Assembly (NCBI GenBank): GCA_029339505.1
Contig: JAQISU010000155.1
Span: 16,383,501 to 16,447,500 of the forward strand
Length of the DNA stretch: 64,000 bases
Direction: 5' to 3'
Source of the DNA: Unio delphinus
Taxonomy: Eukaryota > Mollusca > Bivalvia > Unionida > Unionidae
Shown here: positions 11,208-23,500 of the stretch, one piece after another
How the letters are laid out: each line of letters starts with the position of its first letter
How positions within the stretch are numbered: the first letter of the stretch is position 1
The notes under the pieces: model-generated
Database searches by the model: none
The model's input: only the letters and a program-made list of their open reading frames with translations
What the model was told of the DNA's origin: nothing
Position numbers and translations under genes: made by a program

Positions 11208-13703
11208 TTTTGTACAAATGACTCGCAGTTTTAAACAAATTAAGCTAAGTGAGCGACACAATGTTCACCATGTGCTTCTTAGTAAATGTATTCATGTGTA
11301 CACAGAAAATGGTATGTCTTCAACCTTGCAGCGAAAACAACTTACTTACTAAAACTTAATTTAGCTCAAAATTGCCTAGAAAAGAAACGGAAAGACATCC
11401 TTTGAATATTCTGTGTTGACTTGAAGATAAGAATTTAATAACTGTACTACTTAACATAGTCTATAACTTAATTATATATATCTCAGATGTTTCTACGGTA
11501 AAAAAACCAACAATAACACTCAGATTATCAATAATCTTGTTAAAATGTAATGGGCAAAATTTTGGCACCTTTTTTATCCTACATTTTCCGGTAATTGGAA
11601 GAAATTGTTTGCTTGCTTTGAATATAACGAGTACTGTTGCCTTTTGCTGATATCAAAACCGTTTTGTTTCTTATATCGGATGTTTCATTATCTACTCTTG
11701 AAGAACCGAACTCCTTTTGGACAATATGTATTATTCTATGATTGAAATGTAATAAAGGAGTCTAACCGTATAGAATCAGTGCGTGTATATTTTGAAAACA
11801 CAAATCAAAAATGTATTTTCCTTAAGTTACAATAATTTCCATGACACGAATTATTGCCCTGAACGTCTAAATTTTATATAAATAAATAAATATATAAATC
11901 AACAAAACAACTTAAATAAATAACTAAACGAAACTCACGAATCAAATAAAAAAGATCATAAATACGAATGGGGTATGTACTGACTGAAAACGAATATACC
12001 TATTAGAACAATGAAAATACAAATTGGGTAGCCATTTTGAAAATATATCTTCAACGCTCATGAGAGTTTAACATTAGTCCTTGACTTCAACAGTAAAAGA
12101 CAATGTCACAAACTGTATAGTTTGAACACGAAGATGTTTAGTGTACAATAAGAACATGGTAACCTTGCAATTGTCCACGTGTTGCATATGGTGGGACAGC
12201 CTTGGGTCAAATGAAACAGGAAATTTTGTATGCACATTATAAGCAAATTTTGACCTCCATGCATGTTTACTGAACAGAACACAAAATCACCAACACCGAA
12301 TAACCCGTAACCCTAATGAACAGCATCAACATGTTTTGACCAAAACGAAGTCTTACTGACAGACATTTACATATACTAACAACCTGTCTGGCTAGGACCC
12401 ACATCTATTAATAGATAACATTAATAATCTATGCTGTTGCTTATTGCCCTTCGCCGTGAACTATTATCATATACTAACTATGTAGCATGGTTTATGTGAA
12501 AACGTGAATTGCTGATCATGCCAATTTATTGTCTGAACCTTCTGTATCACATTTGACAGATTCTGCAAACTCCTATTTTGATAGCCCAATACAGGACATG
12601 CTGCATTAAAGAAGTTAACACATTTGCATCGGAACTTCTTTTGGAATTCTTTTAAATTCAAAGTGTGCAGCTCCAACGTGGATGTGACATTGCAATGTAA
12701 AACGTTCCTCTATAAGATGTTTCGACGGATCGGTTTTAAAGTTAGCGTGTGTCAAGATTGACTTGAGAAAACTATTGAAGAGTGTTTTGTGACCCTGAGC
12801 ATGATTTACCTCCCTTTGGTCGCCGTAGAAGATATTTTCAAATCGCTTGCATGATGTTATGGTGACAAGGTCTGCCTGTCTCACGCGTGATCATATGTGA
12901 TCACATCATCAGAACCTGGATGCAGGGAATGCCTGCTTTTTTTAGAACCTCAGTGTATCTGACCCTTATCTGAAATATTATCCTCGTCAGTATTGAGTTC
13001 GATAAATCTGGTATCAGTCCGATATCTGATATTGACTACAGTCTTAACGCCATGTCCGAAAACATCTTAAACATCTTACTGAAGATGTATGTGGCTAACA
13101 CGCAACATTCTGTAACTCCATGGATGACTGGGAGCGACTTGGGTGGTTCAAATTCGTCAACAATATGAGCAAGCATGTCTTTTGGTGTGATATTGACTTG
13201 TTCATACACGTATGATAATCCTAAAACGTGAATTTCGAAATAACAATCCGTTTGCGGTAATTCTTCAATTTACGTTTAGGAAAAGTAGCAAGGTTATGTG
13301 CTATCTCAATCGATGCAATTGCTCTTGGTACACATTTGCATTATCAATGGAATGTAAGTATATTTCCACATTGGGCTTATATCTTCAAAGTCAAGGTTAG
13401 TTTGAATATTTAAGTTTTTCTGTTTTATTTTTACCTCCACATTGTAATGTCAGAGCTTTGCCAGTTCAAGGAATTAAATGTTTCTTAAAATTCAGCATTA
13501 CAACCTGTGCTGTTACGTAGTGGAGTTTCATATCTCTAATTCATTGTCACGGTATTTTGAATCACTGTTCATGGCAAAACATGGTATGCTTGAGATTAAT
13601 GGAAGCAGCAACTTTACAATTAGTATATTGCTTATAATACTGGTATTTATATATTCAAGGTCACTTTGAAAGAATTTGTTATTTTTCTTTTATTTAACTT
13701 TAG
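11208..13703. other. intronic/intergenic AT-rich sequence
   Basis: No supported gene or RNA. If the host gene spans 7,121-14,441, this is the remainder of its intron. Short open frames at 12,467-12,884 (-) and 13,212-13,669 (+) show no motif. Confidence 0.4.
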
Positions 13704-13899
13704 CGGATGTAATATATGAGGTGATTGAATCGACTTCTGGTGAAATTACATCCCCAAACTATCCATCAAATTACAATCCTTCATCTACTCCAACCTTCAC
13801 TGTTTGGAACATCATGGTACCAGGGAAGAACCTCAAGTTTAAAATAGAAGATTTAGATATTGATACGACCAGCGAAGTTAAATTGTTGTGCGGACTTGG
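13704..13899 (+). CDS. CUB-domain exon of host secreted-protein gene
   Basis: The acceptor TTATTTAACTTTAG ends at 13,703 and the donor GTAAGC begins at 13,900. The exon encodes the first half of a CUB domain: GEITSPNYPSNYNPSSTP carries the canonical SPNYPxxY motif, followed by TFTVWNIMVPGKNLKFKIEDLDID, which fits the W-I-x-VP-G-x-x-hydrophobic pattern of the family. The exon ends in phase 2, and the next exon (14,297) restores frame with GDIVWSN. CUB domains are extracellular protein-interaction modules. The gene is likely secreted, but no signal peptide is visible in the exons found. Confidence 0.85.
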
Positions 13900-14296
13900 G
13901 TAAGCATCATAAGAGAGGAAAGTGACGTGAGTAGTTCATTTTGTAAGTTTGTATTATCATGTTTCCTTTTCATATGGAATTTGTTTCTAATACGCGTGTG
14001 ACATGATTTGATGAACGATGACAAACGGTATATCTGTTGAACGGTTTAACTATGCTGATCATTGTGTCATGTGACTGCTGTGAGTTATAATTAATTGGTA
14101 TGAAAAGTGTTTTACTCTTTTGCATACAATGAGCACTCAGTTTTATCTCGATTTCCCAATCTTGGTCAATTCATATTTTTAGTTTTCATTTTCAACTTTG
14201 ATTTGTCTACAGATTTACTTTCCTTTTTACGGTCATGGAAGATTAAGAATTAGTTCCACTGACTAATTTATTAACTTTACTATTATTCTCTTGCAG

Positions 14297-14441
14297 AGAC
14301 ATTGTATGGTCGAACGAGGACGAAGCAACCGTGATCGGATTGGACTTTACTTGTAACAAGCCATGTGCACTGATATTTTTACTTCAATTTACTGGGCCCG
14401 GCGGAAGGGGATTCAAGATTTCATTCACGTCTGACGAATAG
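14297..14441 (+). CDS. terminal CUB exon of host gene
   Basis: The acceptor CTCTTGCAG ends at 14,296. The exon completes the CUB domain (DIVWSNEDEATVIGLDF, then CNKPCALIFLLQF and GRGFKISFTSDE) and stops at TAG 14,439-14,441. The cysteines at CNKPC and the C-terminal GRGFKISF strand fit the end of a CUB fold. A polyadenylation signal follows at 14,619. Since nothing follows the CUB domain, it is the C terminus of the protein. Confidence 0.85.
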
Positions 14442-14618
14442 TCACAAATGATTACGAATGTATCAACGATAAATGTAAAGTGTCACTACGTTGAAATCAT
14501 CCCGTGTCGTCCTTAACAAGTGAAAGTCAATACATTTTGCCACATCTACATTTTTCTTCTTTCTTGCCGAAATATATAAGTTCATATACATTATGAATTA
14601 AAAACAAGTGACACGAAA

Positions 14619-14624
14619 AATAAA
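14619..14624 (+). terminator. polyadenylation signal of the CUB gene
   Basis: AATAAA 178 bases after the stop codon of the terminal CUB exon, in AT-rich sequence. Confidence 0.55.
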
Positions 14625-14670
14625 AGATGGCATCCTACAAGCCTTTTGCATTTTTGTTTGTCGGGTCGAA

Positions 14671-14766
14671 ACATACATACATACATACATACATACATAC
14701 ATACATACATACATACATACATACATACATACATACATACTTACATACATACATACATACATACAT
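14671..14766. repeat. (ACAT)n microsatellite
   Basis: About 24 tetranucleotide units with one interruption (CTTACAT near 14,740). Confidence 0.96.
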
Positions 14767-17721
14767 GCAGTCGGTTTATTTTAAAGAATTTACTGATATT
14801 ATCTAGATATAATGATCGAAAGAATGCTTGAATCACCTAATAATGTTTTAAAAATGTCGATTATGATACATGAGCAACTTTTAAAACAAATTAGTCACAT
14901 CATGTATACATGTACACAGACTACTTTGCAAGCAAATTAAAGAGTGTCTTAAAGATTGGAAGCCTACATTTCTTTGCGATAAAAGTTTCATATATGACAA
15001 AGTAATGCGTGGCTTGTACTGCTTATATTTCCTGTGTTTTATTTGATTGCCTCTATCTATCAATATCCTTTTCTTAATCTCTGCATCTTTCTGCTTCTCC
15101 ATTGTCGAAGTGGAGCATATTTAACGTAACATGTGCAACAATGGAAATAATCTGTCTGACTTGAAGAGGCGAGCATCTACACAATATCAAACACATCGAC
15201 ACCTTTTTAAGCAGTAAGAAACCATATAATTATGACATTTTTGGTTGTCAAAATTAGTTGCCCAAACTATTTTATTTTTACCGTCTCGTCATGGTCGTTG
15301 GTAGATTTACTTAGCATATCAATGACAACAAGGAAAAGAAGAGAGCAGACATACACAGAGAAATATCATTAACGTAAGAAAACGATTTGAGGATGAAGAA
15401 TAATTCAAACTGTAAACATAGTACTAGACATCAGATCAACAAGAAAAAAAAGACAAGTTGGTAATCAGTGATTATAATTTCAAGTGTCCTGGATCAAGTA
15501 TTTAGTTGTACTGGCTTGGAAGCATGAAAACACAAGACAGTACGAGTGAATATTTATTTTTTCACCCAGCTTGTTGATACGTCACGCGAATACCATGACT
15601 AATACCTCCTCAGTAACATTATTTAATGTTTCCTCCTCAGAAAAGATATTTACAGATTTAATCAACATTATCAAGCAGCTGTGTTTTAATATTCTCCGAA
15701 ACGACAATACAGCCCTTTCATCCAAATTATCGGGTTCAAGATTATTTGTACAACACTTAAAGAAATCGTGCGAACATTTACCTAATTAACGTTGTTGGGG
15801 ACTAGGAAGTAGATCCTAGATAATTCCAGTCCTTGGTACTTAAAAATAAAATATAGACTTCAGTAATATTAGATTCCTTGAAATTCTTTTCACCCATTAG
15901 ACCATCAGTCTTTTTCATGGATTCTTATTTGCATTATACTAATCTGCCATCCAAAATTAAGACACAACTTTTTTTAATTAATACATTTTCAAATTCCACT
16001 TAACAATCTTTGACCACTTTTATCAGATAACGCGATTCAAGCTGTTAAACCAAAGGCAATTCAAATATTAAAGGTTTAGAATTCTGCCATAAATGCCTTT
16101 CAGAATTATTACATGTGGTGCCAATCCATTATCAAATATGGCATCCAATACTAAAATAGAGTGACATTGAAACAAATTTATATCCACGACCATTGAACCA
16201 TTGACAGAAAGAATACGGTTAAGACGGCCTTTAGCTTTATACTTTATAATAGCATTATTCGAATCTGTCACACATAACTCTGCCATTGTTTAAAGTAGAA
16301 CAAATCTTTACATTCTTTCTTTAACAAAAAACCCCCCACCAAACAACTTTAACTAAAATGATATTAGAAATTTAGTCTTAAATATTCTACAAAAGTATAT
16401 TCTGAAATATATGTTGTTGAAACTATTCAAATGCGGTCTCTCTTTCCACAAAAATTGTTAATGTTTTAAAAATCAATGCTGAGAAGAATATGACAAAATT
16501 TGACAAAAATCCTCGATTGATTAGGTCTTTAATATTGGTACCAATGAAGTTGATCTAATATTAAATATGGTATTCATGACTTAAAATTGGAAAGCCTCTG
16601 AATGACTAATTCAAAAAGTATTAATCGAAGTTATACAAATTATACAGAAAAACTTTCTAGCAAATTCATCTTTAAACAAATGGTCCTAATCTGTCATCCA
16701 ATATGTCCGCCATCGTCACAAAATAGAAAAAGAAATCTTTCAATAACAAAAATCATCACAACCTAGAATGTTCACTATATTGACCGTGCTTAATAATAAG
16801 AGGTAGGTTTTAATAAGAGGTAGGTTTTAACAAGGTGGGATGTCCCAAGCCGAATTCGATTTTTGGTTTAGTAAGACCTTGATAATAATTCTAACACTAT
16901 ATTGTCTTGAATCGAAATCCGAATACAAATTTGATACACTGTCTTTGTCCGTGAATTCGGTATGAGCATATAAAAAAGTTCCAAATATACGAATTAATTA
17001 TTTAAACTCCAACTGAGCTGAAGAAAAGCTTAGATGGATTAAAAATTAACTTCAGATGTAAAAAGCTCCAAACTAACAATGTTTCATTCAAGCAAAGATT
17101 ATACTGTATTCAATTACGCCGTTTAGAAAAACTCCCCAAATTACAAATCAGGAATGGAGCGAATGAGTCATGTAATCGTTTATATCACGTACTCTTAACT
17201 TGACACTAACAATAACAAACCTTTTACTTTAAGAATAAAAGTATTTAATTTCTTTTTAAAGAAAACCTGTTTACGTGGTTGCTATTAACCTTGAATCAAT
17301 GTCAGGATGAAGGTCAACATTACTTGTTTACTAACAATAATTCAGGCCCATCGGTATACTGGAACAAAAAAACAACATCTCAAGTAATTAAATTTACATT
17401 ACGATAACATGTAAGGATGAATGAAACAATAATTTAAAACTGAAAACCAAACAACTATATTTAAAACAAATATGTATCAAATCAGATATGAGTAACAGTA
17501 CACATTATGCTTATTTAACATAAGGTAAAGTTTAATAAACTTTGCAATTTATCACATTTACCTGTGTTGCAAAATTCAGATCTAATGGAGTGGTATATCT
17601 GGGTTAATCAGTTTTTAGGTGCAATCATTAAAACAAAATAAAATAGACCATTGTCCGACATCACATTGTGTGATAGCAGATCAGTCTGTGTCATTTGCAG
17701 TTGGACCAAACTTATAAGTGA

Positions 17722-17724
<3 letters not shown>
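14767..17724. other. AT-rich intergenic sequence
   Basis: No gene that I can support. A 72-codon minus-strand frame at 16,286-16,068 has protein-like composition (GRLNRILSVNGSMVVDI), but it matches no motif I know and could be a decayed transposon fragment. Confidence 0.4.

Positions 17725-17787
<63 letters not shown>
17725..17787. repeat. (TA)n microsatellite
   Basis: Uninterrupted TA run of about 31 units. Confidence 0.96.
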
Positions 17788-17790
<3 letters not shown>

Positions 17791-18660
17791 TAAATCCTGA
17801 AGTTATATTGTTTTCCAGTATCACCTGTGATTAATGGAATACATCGAAATTGTTGTGTGCACCAGCATACAGGGGATTGTCTTTACTGAGACAGTTTATG
17901 TACGCTTTGTAAGCTAGCAGTTTACGTAAGTTTGGGCCTTTATAGACAACTATCCACTGTGTAAAGTTTCATTTGTATCAAAAGTGAATAATCGCACAAA
18001 AGTATTTGATTTAAGACAGTTTATTGCTAAATAGAAATAACTTTGGGACAAAAGATGCATTTCGTTAATTTTAGCCTTGACTACAGTAAACTTTAAAATG
18101 ACCATCACATAATCAGCATCACGTGTCTTATCATGTCAGTTATTTACGCAAATATTTCATATTTTAAAATATTTTTTCTTTCGAATGATTACTTAGTTGT
18201 CCACATGCTATACAAGCTATAACGAATTTTACACATGCTATACAAACTATACCAAATTTTGCACATTTTAGACATGCTATACACGCTACAACGAATGCAT
18301 AAAGGTGATATGGACCTGAATTGATGCCAACATACAGAAAACAAATGCTATCTGTTACGCGTATTTGATTTGGGTCATTTATTTTTTAATTTTTAATTGT
18401 TTGTTTGTCAGATTCAAATTTGACATTTTAAGTTTAAGATTAATTCATTGGGAGATGCCCTGTACTTTACAAATAAACACCAGGTGTTGACCTCATTTCT
18501 GACCTGGCTTCAGAATTGTAAACAATATTTTAAAATGATTGGTTGATTCCAAGGACATTATGGAGCTTTGTTATAAACATCTTTCTATTTTTAGTTGAGT
18601 CATATGGAGTGTACGAGATTTTTTGAACGTAAATTTGTTCTAAAAGATTCTAGAAGATCA

Positions 18661-19161
18661 TGTGACCCTTTCCTTGTTTACGTAAAAACAGATATATAAA
18701 TTATGTTTGGAGCGAACTATTTAGTAGAAGTTGGGCTGTTAGAATATTAAGTTGTATCGTTTTGAATTATTTTAAATTACCTTGTATTGGAAATTATATT
18801 GGAAAATATTTTTGGATCAAGAGGATTTATTTTTTTATTTATCTAGAACATAATTGTGCTTATTGAATTTCATTACCAAGAACTGACTTCATCACGTGAC
18901 ATCGTCTTCCATCTTGGATGCTTCACTAAGATTCGAACTGGGAATTATTTTATACATTTTATTACCAGGACGTTTGCAATTTCTCAAGTGGATTATATTT
19001 TGAATTATTTTTTTTATTAATTTTGGAATTGGTTCTTAAAACCGTAAGTTTTTTATTTTCTGGAAAATATTTGTGCTCAATAAATTGTTTATTAAGTTTT
19101 AACAAGCTTGTTATTCTCACTCTTTCTATGTTACTGTTTATTCGAGCTTAAGCACGTAACA
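18661..19161 (+). repeat. putative 5' LTR of gypsy-like element
   Basis: The candidate starts TGTGAC and ends GTAACA (near-complementary TG...CA ends). It contains a TATA-like ATATATAAATT near 18,692 and an AATAAA near 19,080, and lies just before a possible primer-binding site (TGGTGGGATC at about 19,170) and the gag start at 19,291. No second LTR was found in the window, so the boundaries are inferred from internal signals only. Confidence 0.4.
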
Positions 19162-19290
19162 TAGAAATTGGTGGGATCAATTGGAATTTGCCAAATAATT
19201 TTTTCAGAAAACTTTCGTTTTCAATTTGAATTCCCCATATTTTTGAAATTTTTTACTAATCTTTAGTGAGATTGACAGGCTTGTATTAAA

Positions 19291-20620
19291 ATGACATCTA
19301 AAGTAGAAATATTTCTTTCTAATCCTACTCAGGAACAATTAGATATTTTCGAAAAGGATGAGTTGATTCAAGCTGCAAGAAAATATGATCTTTCTGAAGT
19401 CAAGGCTTCTTTAACGACACAAGATTTCAAAAAGATTTTGGTCCAATATTAGGTAGAAAAGAATGTTTTGGAAAAATGTGCTTTGATTTCGGTCAGTAAG
19501 TCTGCAACAGACTCTGACATTAAAATAAAGAAATTAGAATTAAAATTCAAGATGGAATTCGAATTGAAGAAGCTGGAATTTCAAGAAAGGGAAAAAGAAA
19601 GACAATTACAATATGAAAAGGAGGAGAGAGAGAGAGAGAGAGAGGGGGGGACAGGTAAGGGCAAAAGAAAAACAATTACAATATGACAAAGGGGAGAAAG
19701 AAAGACAATTTGAATTACCGAAAGAGCAGATGCACACTCGCTTACAAAAAAAAACGAATTGATAAAGAGAGAGAGAGAGAGAGAAGGAAGAAAGGGAATA
19801 TCGATGTAAAATGAAAGAAATAGAGCTGGCAAGTGAAAAACACCTTCATACTTAAAATCCAAATTTAAATTTTGATTTAGCAAGGAATATTGGATTAGTG
19901 CCCCCTTTCTGAGAAAAAGAAGTAGACAAATACTTCATTCGTTTTGAAAAAGTTGCAGAAAATCTAAAGTGGCCAAGGGAGCATTGGACTCAGTTATTGC
20001 AATGTGTGCTCACTGGTAAGGCTAGTGAGATTTACACTTCATTGTCCGTTCACCAAAGTGGTGACTATGATGTGGTTAAAGAATGCATTCTAAGGGGTTA
20101 TGAGTTAGTCACTGAAGCTTATTGGCAAAAATTCAGAAAATACAGAAAAGGTGGACAAACTCATGTCGAATTTGCTAGAGAAAAAGAGCAGTTGTTTGAT
20201 AGATGGTGCTTAGCCAAGAAAGTAGAACAAGATTATCAAAATCTCAAGTAAATGATATTAATTGAAGAGTTCAAAAACTGTGTCCATAGTGAAGTTAAGT
20301 CTTATCTTGATGACCATAGGATTGAAACCTTGGAGAATGCTGCTCAAGCTGCTAACGAATATTCTTTGACACATTAAGTTCCTTTTGTTAACAAGACTTC
20401 TACTAAACAGTCTTCTGACAGAAATATATTTCAGCTTAATACCAGCCCTTTTAAAACTCAAACTAGCACAACTTTCAAAAATCAAACTTCACAGAAGCTT
20501 GATTCTAGATCCTTGTTTCTTCCGACGTGTATCTATTGCAAGATAAAAGGACACGTTATTTATGATTGCTACAAATTGAAAAATAGGCATCCGAATCAAG
20601 ACAGACCTGTTCCAAATGCA
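19291..20620 (+). pseudogene. gypsy-like gag relic
   Basis: ATG at 19,291 begins a gag-type N terminus (MTSKVEIFLSNPTQEQLDIF) that stops at 19,450. A charged coiled-coil stretch (ELKFKMEFELKKLEF, expanded by (GA)n repeats at about 19,622-19,650 and 19,765-19,785) follows, then a capsid-like segment (VDKYFIRFEKVAENLKWP, 19,920 onward) and a CCHC zinc knuckle CIYCKIKGHVIYDCYKL (about 20,527-20,577). Internal stops and frame changes occur at 19,450, about 19,680, 20,249 and 20,375. Gag would form the particle and bind RNA. Minus-strand open frames here are shadows of the GA repeat. Confidence 0.75.
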
Positions 20621-20739
20621 CTTTTTCTAAGAGGTCGAGGTCACGGTCATGAATTGAAAGCAATACATTTGTTGGGTCTAATAAATCATAGTCTGATTTT
20701 ATTATGGAGAATTCTGAACCATTCATATCGAAGGGTTCT

Positions 20740-21140
20740 ATATTACTCTTGGGAGATTCAGCCAATCCCACCCCTATTAAAATTTTAAGGGACACAGGAG
20801 CTTCTCAGAGTCTTTTTTATTGTCAAGTACTTTGCCTTTTTCTGAGAAGTCTTCTGCTAATGAAAGTGTTCTTATTTTAGGGAGTAGAGTGCGGCTTTGT
20901 TAATGTTCCTCTCCATTGTGTAAATTTGTCATCAGGCTTTGTATCAGGACATGTGACAGTCGGAACAGTCTCGGTTTTAACCGTTGAGAGCATTAATTTA
21001 TTGCTAGGCAACGACGTAGCTGGAGACAAGGTTGTGGTTAATCCACTTGTAACTGACAAGCCTGATTTGGATCAGAAAAAGTTGATCCAATTGAAAAGGA
21101 ATTCCCTGTTATATTTCAAGCTTGTGCAGTTAACATAGCT
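20740..21140 (+). pseudogene. gypsy-like aspartic protease relic
   Basis: A retropepsin-like signature LRDTGASQSLF (about 20,787-20,820), with the D-T-G-A active-site loop, is followed after a frameshift by a flap-like region (VTVGTVSVLTVESINLLLGND) ending in hydrophobic-hydrophobic-G-N-D, typical of the second retropepsin motif. It lies directly after the zinc knuckle and is broken by stops. Confidence 0.7.
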
Positions 21141-21368
21141 AAGGCAAAACTAACTCTTGAGAATGATGTTGATGGATGCAGTATTCCTTTTGCTGACACG
21201 TGTATAGGTCAGGCTTTTTGATGAGGTCACTTTTACTCCTTGTTTGGATCAATCAGAAGGTATTGATCATAGTGATCCTCTTTTAACAACTCATTCTCTT
21301 TATTCTAATCAGGGTGATAAACGACAGTCACTTGTCGTCGAACAGGAAAAAATCCTGAAATCTCCTGT

Positions 21369-22255
21369 ATGTTTCAAAGGACCATAAGTGACACTGAAGC
21401 CACTAAAGTTCCTGTCTATTATTTCATTAAAATTGGAATTCTGATGAGAAAATGGAGACCTCCCGAGGTACATGCTGGTGATGAGTGGTCGGTGAACTAT
21501 CAAATAGTAGTTCCAAAACCTTACAAACAGGAAATACTTAATCTGGCCCATGAAACTCCTTTGGCTAGTCATTTAGGGATTAATTAAACTTATCACAAGA
21601 TCTTGACTCACTTCTATTGGCCAAAAATCAAACGTGATGTTGCAAAATGCTGTAGATCTGGTCATACTTGTCAAATGGTAGGAAAACCCAATCAGAAGAT
21701 ACCTAAGGCTCATCTACAATCTATTCCTGCCTTTGACGAACCATTTAGTAGAATTATGGTAGATTGTGTAGGTCCCTTACCCATGACCAAGTCAGGTAAC
21801 CAATACCTGTTGACCATTATGTGTGCGTCAACAAGGTTTCCAGCGGCAATTCCGTTGAGGAATATAAAATCTAAAACAATAGTAAAAGCTTTGATAAAGT
21901 TTTTTTACTCAGTATGGCCTTTCCAAATCTGTTCAGTCTGATCAAGGTTCAAGCTTCATGTCTGGAATTTTCCAACAAGTTATGTATGAATTAGGCATTC
22001 AGCAGTTCAAATCTTCTGCCTATCACCCTGAGAGCCAAGGGGCATTAGAAAGATTCCATCAGACTGAAAAATATGATCCGATCATATTGTTTTGATACGA
22101 ATAAAGATTGGGATGAAGGCATTCATTTACTATCGTTTGCTGTTAGAGAATCAGTTCAGGAATCTTTAGGCTTCAGTTCCTTTGAACTGGTTTTTGGACA
22201 CACATTGTGCGTGGACCATTGACGTTATTGAAAGAGAAACTTCTCTCTTAAGATT
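21369..22255 (+). pseudogene. gypsy-like integrase relic
   Basis: An HHCC zinc domain (H in LNLAHETPLASHLG, then CCRSGHTCQMVGKP) is followed by the rve core with the first catalytic Asp in RIMVDCVGPLP. Later blocks in other frames (QSDQGSSF-like around 21,940; SAYHPESQGALERFHQ-like around 22,016-22,060) carry the second Asp and the Glu. Stops at 21,585 and frameshifts near 21,935 and 22,070 disable it. Similarity ends near 22,255. Confidence 0.8.
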
Positions 22256-22682
22256 CTAATGTCAGGCACGCCTAACCCAGTTCTGATTGTAGGTTGATTC
22301 CAAATGATTTGACATCGCCCCTCCTAACCGTCTGTCAAAGATGTTTACGATAAAAGTTTTGACGATGCCTTGTGTCATCAAGAAATCACCAATTACTTAT
22401 GAACAAGGTTAGGTAACTGACTTTGGCAAAATAAACCGCGCGCTTTGAGTTTTATGGCTGTTTCAATTAAGCTCGCTGTACACCTAAAACATTTTGCCGG
22501 CGAGAAATTATGGCCTCAGGGTTTTAACATACCCATGCTAACATCTGGTTTCTCCTGTGCCGTGACAGATGTAGTAATTTAATCATATTCACATGACTTT
22601 GGTGCACTACTCATCACAATTGTCCATACGAGACATGTACAAATGTTGCTAATGGTTGTCGCTGAAATTCGGTATCGCAACT

Positions 22683-23500
22683 TTAAGGTGACGACGAGTC
22701 CATTGAAATTGTGTTGTCAAGCTTATATTTGCTGTTTAGTACCTTGTCACTGCAGGAATTTTCACACATGTCTGGAATGTCTACATAAGAGAAGGTAGTT
22801 AGAAGTGGTGTACATTTGGATTTTGACATTAGTTTGTTAGTAATCTCGAGAAGCTCTTTGCCGCTGAAACTCTCTATAATCTTATTACTGTAGTGGTATA
22901 ACGTGGTTAAACGGACGATGTTTGTGACGTTATTCATAGCGGTTTCATATATTTGTTCATGATTGTTGAGTATGATGGAAAGCCAAATCCTTTCCGTTTT
23001 ACGGCAGTGCAAATCTGATCCCTATCACTGCTATACCACCGAGAACACTTTTGAATTGATAACCTGCACTTGAGCATAAGCATGTGTTTCAAGCACTGAA
23101 CGCATGCAGATATGGAGTTCTTATCCTGTACGAAGTAAGCAGGTTGTGTAGTTTTCTTGAATGTCTTGCATTATATTGGTTATATTTATCATACGGAGGA
23201 TTCTTTTAGTAGCAATTAAAGGTGGAGGGTTAGGGACTGATATGTCCAGATAGCATAAAATGCAAGTGTGATCTGATGCAAGTTTGTGGGATACAAAGAT
23301 GGACTATGAAATAACATCATTATGTCTGTGAAGAATCCAGTCTACAATGTAACTATTTGTATGGGTGGAGTGGCTCACTGGCTGATTAAGGTTGAAAACA
23401 TGAATTGAATCTACGCGTTTTGATGGGTATGGGTTTACAGGACTGATAAAGTGAAAGTTGAAATCTCCAAGAATAATCATATTCCCAGCTATCGAATTTT
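22683..23500 (-). pseudogene. non-LTR retrotransposon (LINE) endonuclease relic
   Basis: On the minus strand the AP-endonuclease (EEP) motifs appear in order: ILGDFNFHF (about 23,463-23,487), VDWI with a following histidine-rich stretch, and LASDHTCIL (about 23,270-23,300). These resemble the GDFN...D..I...SDH signature of jockey/CR1-like ORF2 proteins. The downstream linker runs on as a 109-codon open frame to 22,683, where the element is cut before its reverse transcriptase. Several stops make it non-functional. Confidence 0.7.

Larger units (their letters stand above)
18661..22260 (+). mobile_element. truncated gypsy-like (Metaviridae) LTR retrotransposon
   Basis: Order: putative 5' LTR, gag with coiled coil and zinc knuckle, aspartic protease, then an integrase. 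The reverse transcriptase and RNase H region is missing: protease ends near 21,140 and integrase begins near 21,370. Stops and frameshifts break every gene, and the 3' end with the second LTR is absent. It is a dead, internally deleted copy. Confidence 0.8.

Noticed and set aside
19581..19883. 100-codon minus-strand frame rich in Ser-Leu
   Set aside because: Translation of the (GA)n tracts inside the gypsy gag relic.
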